Below, piece after piece: positions 43,747 to 52,535 of a stretch of 64,000 bases of DNA. A program made the position numbers and the translations under genes. The first letter of the stretch is position 1. Each line of letters opens with the position of its first letter. The notes below the pieces were generated by a model. The model did not search any database. It saw only the letters and a program-made list of their open reading frames with translations, and had not been told where the DNA came from. The stretch is taken from NCBI GenBank assembly GCA_023382535.1, contig JAHDWA010000020.1, forward strand, positions 62,001 to 126,000, given 5' to 3'. The stretch is from Anaerolineae bacterium (GTDB lineage: Bacteria > Chloroflexota > Anaerolineae > 4572-78 > J111).

Positions 43747-44799
43747 ATGTCTCAAACCGATGCTGCTTCTCCTGGGCCTGGTTCGGCCAAACCCAAATCG
43801 CGCGGCCGGCAAATTGGTTGTGGTATTTTGGCGGTGGTGATTCTGGCTTGTGCCGCTTGCGCCGGGATTAATTTTTATCAATATACGGTGCAGCAACAGA
43901 ATTACGAGGCCGGCCACGCCGCCTATCTCAAATCAGATTGCGCGGCGGCCGTCCCTTTCTTTGATCAAGCCATCAATGGGGGTGGTTTGGGGGGTGATAG
44001 CAATGAGGCGGCCAAGGCGTCGGTCAATGAAAAGGCTGAGTGCCAGGAATTACAGAAAGCTGTTGACGCTCAAGCGAGCGGCGAATTTGGCACAGCGCTG
44101 GCCGGTTACGCCGGTTTTTTGGATACTTATCCGGAGACACCCCTGCTTCCGACAGTCCGCAGCCAGAGCGAAACCCTGTTCAAAGAGGGAGAGGCTATCG
44201 CTGAGCAGGCCGACCTGGCTTTATGCCAGCAGTTTGAAGCGCTGCGGACACAGGAATTGGTGCCGGCCAAAGAAGCGGCGCTGCCCCCCTTACTGCGGAC
44301 CTGCGGCCAGGCCCACGAAGATAACAATGACCCCACCAGCGCAATCAACTTGTATCAATTGCTCCTGACGGATTATCCCGATCATCCACTGGTCGAGGAA
44401 ACCACGGCGGCTCTGGCTCGAGCCTCGGTAGCGGAAGCGCGGGCGGCCGGAGCCGGCAATATTCCGGCCCCGCAGAGCGTTGGCAGCAGTGGCAGCGGCC
44501 CGGCTACCGTAGTTATTCAAAACGACTCGCCCGAAAAGCTGAGCATCGTTTTTAGCGGCCCTGAAGCCCGCATCGAAGAGCTGGAAGCGTGTGCGAACTG
44601 TACCAACTATACCGGCGATGGCCCCGAGTCTTGCCCGGAGCAAGGTCCGGTAGGTACATATGAACTGCCTTCCGGTGATTATGATGTGGTCGTGAAATCT
44701 ATCAGCGATGAAGGTGTCACCCCTTTTACCGGCCAATGGAGTCTGGCTACGGGCGACGAATATTATAGTTGTTTCTTCCTGGTGACAACTGTGCAATAG
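43747..44799 (+). CDS. Membrane-anchored protein with TPR-like repeats
   Basis: A 350-residue protein with an AAGGAGG site nine bases before the ATG. A single hydrophobic segment (GCGILAVVILACAACAGINFY, about 24-44) anchors it; the rest is outside or, if a signal anchor, in the periplasm-like space. Residues about 50-235 contain helical pairs with paired Cys, resembling TPR or tol-pal-type repeats (YEAGHAAYLKSDCAAAVPFFDQAI in outline). A C-terminal beta domain (about 250-350) has a short Cys cluster, CANCTNY...CPEQG. Several Cys suggest disulfides, which supports an outside location. Function unknown. Confidence 0.7.
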   Translation: MSQTDAASPGPGSAKPKSRGRQIGCGILAVVILACAACAGINFYQYTVQQQNYEAGHAAYLKSDCAAAVPFFDQAINGGGLGGDSNEAAKASVNEKAECQELQKAVDAQASGEFGTALAGYAGFLDTYPETPLLPTVRSQSETLFKEGEAIAEQADLALCQQFEALRTQELVPAKEAALPPLLRTCGQAHEDNNDPTSAINLYQLLLTDYPDHPLVEETTAALARASVAEARAAGAGNIPAPQSVGSSGSGPATVVIQNDSPEKLSIVFSGPEARIEELEACANCTNYTGDGPESCPEQGPVGTYELPSGDYDVVVKSISDEGVTPFTGQWSLATGDEYYSCFFLVTTVQ

Positions 44800-44806
44800 C
44801 CGTGTT

Positions 44807-44843
44807 CGAGCTGGTTCTCAAACTCAGTTTGAGAACCAGCTCG
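44807..44843. terminator. Long perfect hairpin after the TPR-like gene
   Basis: CGAGCTGGTTCTCAAACT (44807-44824) is the exact reverse complement of 44826-44843, with one central base. It could act as a terminator in either direction, though no T-run follows. Confidence 0.55.
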
Positions 44844-44881
44844 CAAATCCGTGTAATCTGTGAATCACTTATTGTGGAGTT

Positions 44882-44952
44882 GTTACTACTCAGGTGACTG
44901 GCACTTTGCTCCAGTTAACCAGGTGCCAGTCACCTTTGGTCCGAGCAGTTAC
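44882..44952. repeat. Short dispersed palindromic repeat (copy 3)
   Basis: The ends GTTACTACTCAGG and CCGAGCAGTTAC flank an inner inverted repeat GGTGACTGGCAC / GTGCCAGTCACC. The copy at 61115-61215 shares 17 bases exactly (CAGGTGACTGGCACTTT). Confidence 0.75.
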
Positions 44953-44992
44953 AAAGGAGTTTGTTTTTTAACGGCTCGACTTGTCATGCGTC

Positions 44993-45308
44993 CTAATTCT
45001 TGATCAGGTTGGCCAACACTTGCTGAATCTGCTGGCGGTCTTCAAAAGCGAGGGGCAGGTGAAGCGGGACCAGCCTCGATCGGCTCGTTCGTTTCATCCA
45101 CGCGGGATAAGCAGACTTTGAAAATAGTGCCGTGTCCGGGTTCACTGTAAACCCGGATATGCCCACTGCTCTGGTTAACCATACCAGGGACCGCAGCCAG
45201 CTCCGACATGTCTTCCAGCTTCAAGTCTATCAGGGCCAGCGCTGGCCTCTCCAGCCAAATTTGGTCCAGGGCGGTTTGGCCCCGCTCAACCCCAAACGCA
45301 TTGTACCC
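44993..45308 (-). pseudogene. Decayed receiver/histidine-kinase fragment
   Basis: On the minus strand one frame reads GYNAFGVERGQTALDQIW and LALIDLKLEDMSEL, the middle of a response-regulator receiver domain with its phosphorylatable Asp. It then jumps without a break to ELAAVPGMVNQSSGHIRVYSEPG and GTIFKV, the last part of a histidine-kinase ATPase domain. A stop codon precedes the receiver part. After the kinase part the frame ends at 45042, and receiver-like C-terminal sequence (EDRQQIQQVLANLIKN) continues in another frame. This is a deletion-fused remnant of a hybrid two-component protein and cannot be functional. A dispersed repeat lies just beyond it. Confidence 0.65.
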
Positions 45309-45404
45309 TCATACCGCTTTGACAACTAAGTTGACTTTTAAAATCAATCGCTATATTCTGAGACAGTTTGTAAATTAATGCTAATTGCCTGAGAGGAAAA
45401 CATC

Positions 45405-46931
45405 ATGAGCCGAGAGAATCGCCGTAAAGACCGTACTGTCCGCCGCGCCAAACCTTTCCCTCCCGGCCTGGAAGGAGGACGATACCAACCACTCTCCGCA
45501 GCCGAAGTCCAGCGCATTCATGAGGCTGCTCTGAGTGTACTGGAGCGCACCGGCGTGGAAATCCTGGAATCGGAGTGTCGTCTCCTCTTTGCCCAGGCAG
45601 GGGCCAAAGTGGACCCGGCTCGCAACCGGGTATTTATCCCCCGCGGCCTCGTTGAAGCCGGTTTGAAGCAGGCCAACCGCCAGGTGATGCTGTACAGCAA
45701 GGACGGCCAGACCGATCTCGATCTGCGCAGCAAGCGCGTCCACCTGGGTACCGGCGGCGCGGCCATCCTCATCCTCGACCTGGAAACGGGCCGCGCCCGC
45801 GAAACCCGCCTGCGCGACCTGTACGACATCGGCCGGCTGGTCGAGACGCTGGACAACATCCACTTTTACCTGCGCCCGGTCGTCGCCCGCGAACTGTCGA
45901 ATGAGGATATTGACCTCAACACCTTTTACGCCTGCCTGGCGGCGACCCACAAGCATGTCATGGGCGGCTGCTACTTCGCTTCCAAAGTAGCCGAAATCAA
46001 AAAGCTTGGCGCCCTGATCGCCGGGGGTGAGGACAAATTTTTGGAGCGGCCTTTCCTTTCCTTTAACCTGGGCTATATGGTCAGCCCGCTGCGCTTTGCC
46101 GCCGAAACCACCGAAACCCTGACGGCGGCCATTCGGGCCGGTATCCCGGTAGCGCTGGTTTCTGCGCCCCAGTCGGGGGCGACGTCGCCCGCCTCGCTGG
46201 TGGGGACGCTGGTGCAGACGATTGCCGAGGAGTTAGCCGGGTTAACCTATGTGCAGTTGGTCCGCCCGGGCCACCCCGTTTTGCAGGGCGGCATGCCCCT
46301 GGTGGCCGACCTGCGCACCGGCAGCACCGCCGGCGGTTCGGCGGAACTGGCCCTCATGAATGCCGCCTCGGCCCAGATGTCCCACTTTTACGGCGTACCG
46401 ATTTACAACACCTGCGCCTTGACCGACAGCAAAGTGCCCGATGCCCAGGCCGGGTTTGAAAAGGGCTTGACCACGGCAGTCACTGCCCTGGCCGGGGCCG
46501 AGTACAATCACCACGCCGCCGGCATGCTGGAATCCATGCTGGCCGTAGCCTACGAACAGTACGTGATTGACGACGACATCAACGGCCAGGTCATGCGCCT
46601 GGTGCGCGGCCTGGAAGTGACCGAGGAGAGCCTCTCGCTTGACGTGATTCACGAGGTCTGTAACGGGGAAGGCCATTACCTGGGCCATCCTCAGACCCTG
46701 GCCCTGATGAACAGCGAGTACTATTATCCCCACACCGCCGACCGGGCCAGCCGGGCCGACTGGGAAGCCGCCGGGGGGCTGGATATGCGCGAAAAAGCCC
46801 GCCGCCAGGCCCGCCAGACCCTGCAAACCTTCTTCCCGGAAATTGTGCCGGAGGAGGTGGACCGGCAGGTGCGGAACGAGTTCAATATTTTGCTGCCGCG
46901 AGAGGTGATGGTGCTGGGGGCGTATCCGTAA
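45405..46931 (+). CDS. Trimethylamine-methyltransferase-family protein (MttB-like, non-pyrrolysine)
   Basis: A 508-residue protein of the MttB/COG5598 family. The opening (LSAAEVQRIHEAALSVLERTGVEILE) and the stretch AGIPVALVSAPQSGATSPASLVG are typical. There is no internal UAG codon, so it lacks pyrrolysine and resembles the MtgB/MtpB-type members that demethylate glycine betaine, proline betaine or carnitine and pass the methyl group to a corrinoid protein. A GAGAGGAAAA site precedes the ATG, and TTGACT...TATATT (45331-45357, 15-base gap) is a weak promoter. No corrinoid protein is encoded in the window. Substrate is unknown. Confidence 0.88.
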   Translation: MSRENRRKDRTVRRAKPFPPGLEGGRYQPLSAAEVQRIHEAALSVLERTGVEILESECRLLFAQAGAKVDPARNRVFIPRGLVEAGLKQANRQVMLYSKDGQTDLDLRSKRVHLGTGGAAILILDLETGRARETRLRDLYDIGRLVETLDNIHFYLRPVVARELSNEDIDLNTFYACLAATHKHVMGGCYFASKVAEIKKLGALIAGGEDKFLERPFLSFNLGYMVSPLRFAAETTETLTAAIRAGIPVALVSAPQSGATSPASLVGTLVQTIAEELAGLTYVQLVRPGHPVLQGGMPLVADLRTGSTAGGSAELALMNAASAQMSHFYGVPIYNTCALTDSKVPDAQAGFEKGLTTAVTALAGAEYNHHAAGMLESMLAVAYEQYVIDDDINGQVMRLVRGLEVTEESLSLDVIHEVCNGEGHYLGHPQTLALMNSEYYYPHTADRASRADWEAAGGLDMREKARRQARQTLQTFFPEIVPEEVDRQVRNEFNILLPREVMVLGAYP

Positions 46932-47001
46932 GGAATGATTTGCACGAAACCTGGTGGCTTTTTAAACTTGAGGGTTAGCAGTAATAAGAGGGATTATCGC
47001 C

Positions 47002-47940
47002 ATGCCATCGGTTTCTCATCCTAAGCCTGGAATTGTTCGGACTTCGTTCCTGGCGCTGTTACAACTGGCCATTTTTCTCCTGGGGTTGTGGTGGGCCTGG
47101 CAGGCCTGGCAAAGCGCCGCAGGTGTCCCCAATGACCGGTTTTGGGCGGCGATGGCCCTGGCCTTGTTTGCCGGCGGCTTGGCTCAGATTAATCTGATCG
47201 GCCCGCTGCGGGAACGATTTACCCCAATGCCGGCTTCCCTTTTGGCGCTGCCGGTACGTCTGTACCCCGATGGGACGCCGCAGGATTTGGTGTGGCCGAT
47301 GTTTTCGCTGGCCTTTGCCTTTGGCGCACCCTTCCCGCCGCTCTTAATGCTTATCATTACGGCCGAAACCGGGTGGCTGGTTGAATTGCGCTTAATCTGG
47401 ATTGGCCTGGCCCTGCTCTCGCTGTTTGTAACCGGCGTAGGGATTTACATGGGCGGGCGAGCGTTGTATCGGAGGCTGAGCGGCGGACAGACGATTATAG
47501 AAGTGGAAAACGACACGATCCAGGCCGGGAAAATGATGCAAGGTTTTGTCTGGCACCAATCAGGTCGAATTCCCTCGGAGCGGATCGGAGTTGCTTTGGT
47601 TGGTCGAAAAACATTAACCAGGAGAGGCCGGCCCACCCGGACCGAGACCACCGACCTGTACCGGGAGGTGGTTGTTCCGGCGATGATACTCGACCCGGCC
47701 GCCGGTCCATGGCAAAAACATTTTTCCTTTACCATTCCCGTAGAGGCCCCCTCCAGCGCCCCGCATACAGCCAATCCAATGATTGTTTGGGGGTTGGATG
47801 TTCGGGTCAACCTGAAAGACGCCCCTGATTTGACCCTGATCTTCCCTTTTACCGTCCATGGAATTGAGCCTGACGAGGAAGAAGATCTAGAGCTAGATGA
47901 GGTCAAGGCGGATTTTGGGGAGAATGACGCAACCCGGTAG
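47002..47940 (+). CDS. Four-helix membrane protein with arrestin-like C-terminal domain
   Basis: A 312-residue membrane protein of no named family that I recognise. Four hydrophobic helices lie at about 12-34, 44-64, 92-116 and 130-156. The C-terminal 150 residues are beta-rich (VENDTIQAGKMMQGFVWHQSG, then KHFSFTIPVEAPSSAPH and VWGLDVRVNL), a pattern like arrestin/Spo0M-type sandwich domains, and end in an acidic tail. It sits between the MttB-like and aldehyde-oxidoreductase genes; whether it takes part in the same pathway is unclear. It may be a membrane sensor or scaffold. Confidence 0.65.
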   Translation: MPSVSHPKPGIVRTSFLALLQLAIFLLGLWWAWQAWQSAAGVPNDRFWAAMALALFAGGLAQINLIGPLRERFTPMPASLLALPVRLYPDGTPQDLVWPMFSLAFAFGAPFPPLLMLIITAETGWLVELRLIWIGLALLSLFVTGVGIYMGGRALYRRLSGGQTIIEVENDTIQAGKMMQGFVWHQSGRIPSERIGVALVGRKTLTRRGRPTRTETTDLYREVVVPAMILDPAAGPWQKHFSFTIPVEAPSSAPHTANPMIVWGLDVRVNLKDAPDLTLIFPFTVHGIEPDEEEDLELDEVKADFGENDATR

Positions 47941-47988
47941 AATTAGAAGAAGTTATTTATTCAACTACTGTTTGCAAGGAGCATTAAA

Positions 47989-49887
47989 GTGATTGGTGGA
48001 ACACACGGAAAGATTCTGCACGTCAACCTGACCACCGGCCAAACTCACATCGAGCAGCCCGGTGACGATTTCTACCGCCTGCTGGTCGGCGGGCGGGCGG
48101 TGATTGCTTATTTGTTGCTGCGCGATTTACCTCCCCGGACCGACCCGTTCAGCCCGGATAATCTGCTCATCTTTGCCCCCGGTATTATGCAGGGAACCAA
48201 CCTGCCCGGTGCAGGCCGGCATGGCGTTGGCGGTAAATCCCCGCTGACCGGGGCTATCGGCAGCGCCGAAGCGGGCGGCTGGTGGGGCCACGAATTCAAG
48301 CGGACCGGCTTTGATGCCCTGGTCATTCGCGGGCGGGCCGAAAGGCCGGTTTATTTGTGGATTCACGATGGCGAGATTGAAATCCGGCCGGCGGAGCATT
48401 TGTGGGGATTGCAAACTGCTCCGGCTCAGGCGGCTATCCAGGAGGAATTAGGCGACATACGCATCCGGGTGGCCCAAATTGGCCCCGCGGGCGAAAACAG
48501 GGTGCTCTACTCCGCAGTGATGCACGACATCAATCGGGCCGCCGGGCGCAACGGCATGGGCGCGCTCATGGGGTCGAAGAACCTCAAGGCGGTGGCCGTG
48601 CGGGGTACCATCAATGTGCCGGTGGCGGCACGACAGCAGGTTACGGGTGTCGCCAAGTGGCTGGGAGCCAACTATAAGGAATTGGCGGCCTGGGCCGCGG
48701 CCGGCATTGGCCGGGGAACGCAGGACTCGCTGGCGAACTGGGCCTACTTCGGGGCGCTGCCGACGCAGAATTTCGGCGCGCCTGTCTTTGAGCACCCCGA
48801 ACTGCTCAGCGGCGAGCGCAATTACGAGATGTTTTTGAAAGAGCGCGACACCTGCCAGGCCTGTCCCATCACCTGCAAGCAGGTCTTTGAAAACGAGGAC
48901 GAAAACCCGTACCGCAAGCTGGACCCCGCCTACGGCGGCGCGGAGTATGAGGCAATGGCCGCCTTCGGCCCGTCTTGCGGGGTGGAGGATAATCTGGCGG
49001 TCCTGAAGGCCAATGAGCTGGCCAATGCCTACGGGCTGGATGCCATTTCTACCGGCGCGTCTATCGCCTTTGCCATGGAATGTTTTGAAAATGAAATCAT
49101 TGGAGTCGAGGATACCGGCGGGCTGGAGTACCGCTGGGGCGACGGTGATCTGGTCGTCCGCTCGGTCGAAATGATTGCCCGGCGGGAAGGGTTTGGCGAC
49201 GTCCTGGCCGACGGGGTCGCCCGCATGAGTAAACATTTTGGGCCGGGGGCCGAACCGTTCAACCTGACCATCAAGGGGCAGGAACTGCCGATGCACGAAC
49301 CCCGGCTCAAGCAGGCCATGGGCCTGGGTTATGCCGTCGCCCCGGTCGGGGCCGACCACATGATGAACATCCACGATACGGATTTTGCCAGCGAAGGGGG
49401 CGGGCTAAAACGGGTCAACGCTGCGTTGGCCCGGAAAGTCGGGCCGCTGTCGCTGCAAGACCTGGGCGAAGACAAAATGCAGGTCTTTTACACCGATGTC
49501 AACTGGATGCACTTCCAGGACTGCGCCATCAACTGCCACTTTTATCCCTATGAATATGACCACCTGGCCGCAGCGCTTTCGGGCGTCACCGGCACCCCGT
49601 ACAGCATTCACGATATTCTGGCCGTTGGCGCGCGGGCGCAAACCCTCTCCCGCCTGTTCAATCTGCGCGAGGGCTTCACCGCCGACGATGACAAGCTGCC
49701 CAAGCGGGTGATGAAAGCCTTCAAAGAGGGGCCGCTGGCGGGTGTTGAAATCAACGAGGAGTCCTTCAACTGGGCCAAGCGCCGTTATTATGAATTGATG
49801 AAGTGGAACCCCGACACCGCCGTGCCGAGCGCCGAGTGTTTGCGGGAGTTGGGGTTGGAGAAGTTGTTGGAAAAAGTATTAACGTAG
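47989..49887 (+). CDS. Tungsten/molybdenum aldehyde:ferredoxin oxidoreductase
   Basis: A 632-residue enzyme starting at GTG after AAGGAG. The N-terminus GGTHGKILHVNLTTGQ and the section GRNGMGALMGSKNLKAVAVRGT are diagnostic for the AOR family, where they bind the bis-pterin cofactor. The 4Fe-4S ligands are in CQACPITC (about 288-295) and a distal Cys in DCAINC (about 510). It probably oxidises an aldehyde to an acid with ferredoxin as acceptor. Its aldehyde might be formaldehyde or another product of N-demethylation in this neighbourhood. Anaerobic or microaerobic metabolism is implied. The length is typical. Confidence 0.92.
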   Translation: MIGGTHGKILHVNLTTGQTHIEQPGDDFYRLLVGGRAVIAYLLLRDLPPRTDPFSPDNLLIFAPGIMQGTNLPGAGRHGVGGKSPLTGAIGSAEAGGWWGHEFKRTGFDALVIRGRAERPVYLWIHDGEIEIRPAEHLWGLQTAPAQAAIQEELGDIRIRVAQIGPAGENRVLYSAVMHDINRAAGRNGMGALMGSKNLKAVAVRGTINVPVAARQQVTGVAKWLGANYKELAAWAAAGIGRGTQDSLANWAYFGALPTQNFGAPVFEHPELLSGERNYEMFLKERDTCQACPITCKQVFENEDENPYRKLDPAYGGAEYEAMAAFGPSCGVEDNLAVLKANELANAYGLDAISTGASIAFAMECFENEIIGVEDTGGLEYRWGDGDLVVRSVEMIARREGFGDVLADGVARMSKHFGPGAEPFNLTIKGQELPMHEPRLKQAMGLGYAVAPVGADHMMNIHDTDFASEGGGLKRVNAALARKVGPLSLQDLGEDKMQVFYTDVNWMHFQDCAINCHFYPYEYDHLAAALSGVTGTPYSIHDILAVGARAQTLSRLFNLREGFTADDDKLPKRVMKAFKEGPLAGVEINEESFNWAKRRYYELMKWNPDTAVPSAECLRELGLEKLLEKVLT

Positions 49888-49944
49888 ACTTGTCTCGAAT
49901 AAAGCCTCGACTCCTATCCCGAGTTCAAAGGAAGGATATAGAAA

Positions 49945-51291
49945 GTGAGAAGGATTATGCCCCCCAGTTATCAATACGCCGGTTTACCCAACGTCAAACA
50001 GCCCGGCCTCGGCGTGGACGAGTGCGCCGCCCGGCTGCAGGTCCTCGCTTATGCCGAGGAGCGGCTAATGCACCTGCAAGCGGCTCACCTTGTGACGGCG
50101 CCGGAATGGGATATAAAGGGCCTGCTGGGGCGCTTGCAGTACGAAGCAGGCCAGCATGCCGACCAACTCAAGAATCGTCTGCCGGAACTGCGGATTTCAA
50201 AGAAAAAGGCCTCGAAAGCTTCGGATAGTCCGCTGAAGATTGTTTTTGACGAAGCAATGTTTGCAGCTAACACGGTTGAACTGCTGGCCGGCCTGGTTTT
50301 GGTCTTCAAACCGGCCCTGCTGCAAGCCTACCGGGCTTACCTGGCAGCTACCAATCACCTGGCCGATTACCCAACCGTGCGTATGCTGAAAATGATCATC
50401 GCCGAAGAGGAGGAAAACCTGCCCCTGCTCGAAGCGGCTTATCGGGATGTTGCCAATACCCCTGAAAAAGAAGCGGAAGCCACTGCCTGGGCCAAGTCCT
50501 TACAGGACATGCTGGCTGCTGCCGGAGGCATGGATGGGACAGGGCCGGTAGATGAGGCATACCTCCAGCCTGTCCGGGCGATCCGGCCTTATGTGATCCC
50601 CCGCCAAGTGGCCCGCGATGACTCTTTCCACCAGATTTGGGATTTTGTGCACGTTGATAATGAGCAGGCCGCCGAGCGCTTTGCTCAAATGCTGGCTACC
50701 CGCCTCAGTGAAATCACCGCCGCCGAAGGGCTGGCTTTTGTACTGACTGAGGTTGAAGATCAGCCCTGGCCCTTTTATGTAGACATCTCCCGCCACCTCT
50801 GGGACGAGGTCCGTCACACCTTTTTTGGCGAAGCAGCCGCCGAACAGGTTTTTGGCGACCGGGCCGCGATGCCCATCCGTAACTTTGACCTGACCTATGT
50901 GTTTCAAATGTCGCCGTTGCAGCAGTATGCGGCCCTCGGTCTGGGCATCGAAGCGGCGATGATGAAATATCCCCCCGGCAAACGGGAAGAATACGAGTTT
51001 TGCCGGGATGTCGCCCGGCATCCCCTGATGACCAACTTTCAGGATTTCGATTGGGCCGACGAGGTGCTGCACGTCAACATTGCCCGGCGGCAGCTCAAGG
51101 ATTGGTTCCGCGGCAGCCAGCAGGAACTGCTGGCCCTGGCCCAACAGGGCGTGGAGCTGCGCGCCCAGGTGCGGAAAATGCAGCAGCCGTCGCCCCTGCC
51201 GGATGTAAGCCACATCTTACCGGAGATAAAAAATAGTCCACAGATAGACACAGACACCTGCCCCACCGCAGGTGCGGGTGGGCATAGATAA
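49945..51291 (+). CDS. Ferritin-like-fold protein of unknown function
   Basis: A 448-residue protein starting at GTG, ten bases after AAAGGAAGG. Helical segments with paired acidic and His residues (EERLMHLQAAHLVTAPEWDI, then YEAGQHADQL; later SRHLWDEVRHTFFGEAAAE and DWADEVLHVNIARRQL) suggest one or two ferritin-like helical bundles with a di-metal site, as in DUF455-type proteins. An oxygenase, a hydroxylase or an oxygen-scavenging role next to the oxygen-sensitive aldehyde oxidoreductase is possible. The last 15 residues or so are encoded by a dispersed repeat (51236-51363), so the natural C-terminus has probably been extended. Function is uncertain. Confidence 0.6.
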   Translation: MRRIMPPSYQYAGLPNVKQPGLGVDECAARLQVLAYAEERLMHLQAAHLVTAPEWDIKGLLGRLQYEAGQHADQLKNRLPELRISKKKASKASDSPLKIVFDEAMFAANTVELLAGLVLVFKPALLQAYRAYLAATNHLADYPTVRMLKMIIAEEEENLPLLEAAYRDVANTPEKEAEATAWAKSLQDMLAAAGGMDGTGPVDEAYLQPVRAIRPYVIPRQVARDDSFHQIWDFVHVDNEQAAERFAQMLATRLSEITAAEGLAFVLTEVEDQPWPFYVDISRHLWDEVRHTFFGEAAAEQVFGDRAAMPIRNFDLTYVFQMSPLQQYAALGLGIEAAMMKYPPGKREEYEFCRDVARHPLMTNFQDFDWADEVLHVNIARRQLKDWFRGSQQELLALAQQGVELRAQVRKMQQPSPLPDVSHILPEIKNSPQIDTDTCPTAGAGGHR

Positions 51292-51363
51292 TGAAGAGGG
51301 AGGAGGAAGATAGAAGATGGATTTTTATCTTTCATCTGCGTGTATCTGGGTGCATCTGTGGAC
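51236..51363. repeat. Dispersed inverted repeat with GTCCACAGAT ends
   Basis: GTCCACAGAT (51236-51245) and ATCTGTGGAC (51354-51363) are exact inverted ends. Inside are similar motifs (AGACACAGACA, CTGCGTGTATCTGGGTGCA) and a G+C-rich hairpin with CACCTGC/GCAGGTG. Similar CACAGAT/ATCTGTG sequence occurs at 57156-57196. It overlaps the 3' end of the ferritin-like gene. Confidence 0.6.
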
Positions 51364-51396
51364 CTCAAAATTCCCGTTCAAAGGTAAAACGTTGCT

Positions 51397-52521
51397 ATGA
51401 AAATTGACTCCATCGAAATTAACCACTACCGCCTGCCGCTTGACCCGCCTTTTCGCGCCTCGTGGGACCCCAACCCGCGGGTGAGCCATACCAGCACGAT
51501 TGTGCGGGTGCGGGCCGGGGAGTACGAGGGGGTTGGCTCCGGCGATGCTATGCTGGGTTTTGCCGGGCACGAGAAGCTTTTTCTGGGTTATGACCCGTTT
51601 GACATCGAACGCCACGTGCGGATTCTGGATAATTTGCAGTTCCACTATGGCCGCATGTGGCCGCTGGAAGTGGCCTTGTGGGATTTGATGGGCCAGATCA
51701 GCGGCCAACCGCTGTGGAAACTGCTCGGCGGGAGCAGCCCGCGAGTGCGGACGTACGCCTCCACCGGCGAGCGGCTGCCGGCCTCCGAACGCGCCGCCTC
51801 GGTCCGCCGGTTACGCGAACAGGGCTTTCCCGCGCTCAAACTGCGCTTTCACGCCGCCGACCCGCGCCAGGACCTGGCGATTGTCCGGGCTGTGCGCGAG
51901 GCGGTCGGGCCGGAGATGGCCATCCTGGTGGACGCCAACCAGGGCTGGCAGATGCCCTGGGATGCTTCCGCGCCCTGGGATTTCAAAACGGCGCTGTGGC
52001 TGGCCGGCGCGCTGGCAGAACTGGATGTGTTTTGGCTGGAAGAGCCGCTGCCCCGCCACGATTATCGCGGCCTGGCCGAACTGCGGCGGCGGGCGCGAGT
52101 GCGCATCGCCGGGGGAGAGGGCAACCGCGAATTTTCCGAATTGCGCGAGTATCTGCGCCACGGCTCGCTGGATGTTTACCAGCCGGACGTGGTCTGGAGC
52201 ACCGGCATTCTGCGCGCCCGGCAAATTGCCGGAGAGGTTCAGGCGGCCGGGGCTATTTATTCCCCTCACACCTGGGGCGATGGTTTGGTCCTGCTGGCTA
52301 ACCTGCACGTTTCAGCCGCAGTATCGCAAGCCCCTTTCGTCGAGTTCCCCTTCGACCCGCCTACCTGGACGCCGGAGCGCCGCGATTTCATTCTGCCTTC
52401 CCTGACCCTGCCCGACGCCGAGGGCTATGTCACCCTGCCGGATGGACCCGGACTGGGGGTTAAGCTTGATTGGCAGGTGGTAGAGCCGTTACGAATTTCG
52501 ACAGGAACGATGGAGTCCTAA
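51397..52521 (+). CDS. Mandelate racemase/muconate-lactonizing-type enolase superfamily enzyme
   Basis: A 374-residue enzyme. The N-terminal capping domain begins IDSIEINHYRLPL. In the barrel, the metal ligands are Asp near 179 (LVDANQGW), Glu near 214 (WLEEPLP) and Glu near 238 (GGEGN). The base positions are LKLRFH (Lys near 148; a KxR pair instead of KxK) and His near 290 in SPHTWG, as in the mandelate-racemase subgroup with its His/Asp dyad. It probably abstracts a proton alpha to a carboxylate of a sugar acid or amino-acid derivative, followed by dehydration or racemisation. It sits with an MFS transporter that may import the substrate. Confidence 0.9.
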   Translation: MKIDSIEINHYRLPLDPPFRASWDPNPRVSHTSTIVRVRAGEYEGVGSGDAMLGFAGHEKLFLGYDPFDIERHVRILDNLQFHYGRMWPLEVALWDLMGQISGQPLWKLLGGSSPRVRTYASTGERLPASERAASVRRLREQGFPALKLRFHAADPRQDLAIVRAVREAVGPEMAILVDANQGWQMPWDASAPWDFKTALWLAGALAELDVFWLEEPLPRHDYRGLAELRRRARVRIAGGEGNREFSELREYLRHGSLDVYQPDVVWSTGILRARQIAGEVQAAGAIYSPHTWGDGLVLLANLHVSAAVSQAPFVEFPFDPPTWTPERRDFILPSLTLPDAEGYVTLPDGPGLGVKLDWQVVEPLRISTGTMES

Positions 52522-52535
52522 CGTCAGTCCTTTCC

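Noticed and set aside
44882..44952. Insertion sequence
   Set aside because: Too short and without a transposase; treated as a small palindromic repeat.
45405..46931. Pyrrolysine-containing trimethylamine methyltransferase
   Set aside because: The frame has no internal UAG; it belongs to the non-pyrrolysine branch.
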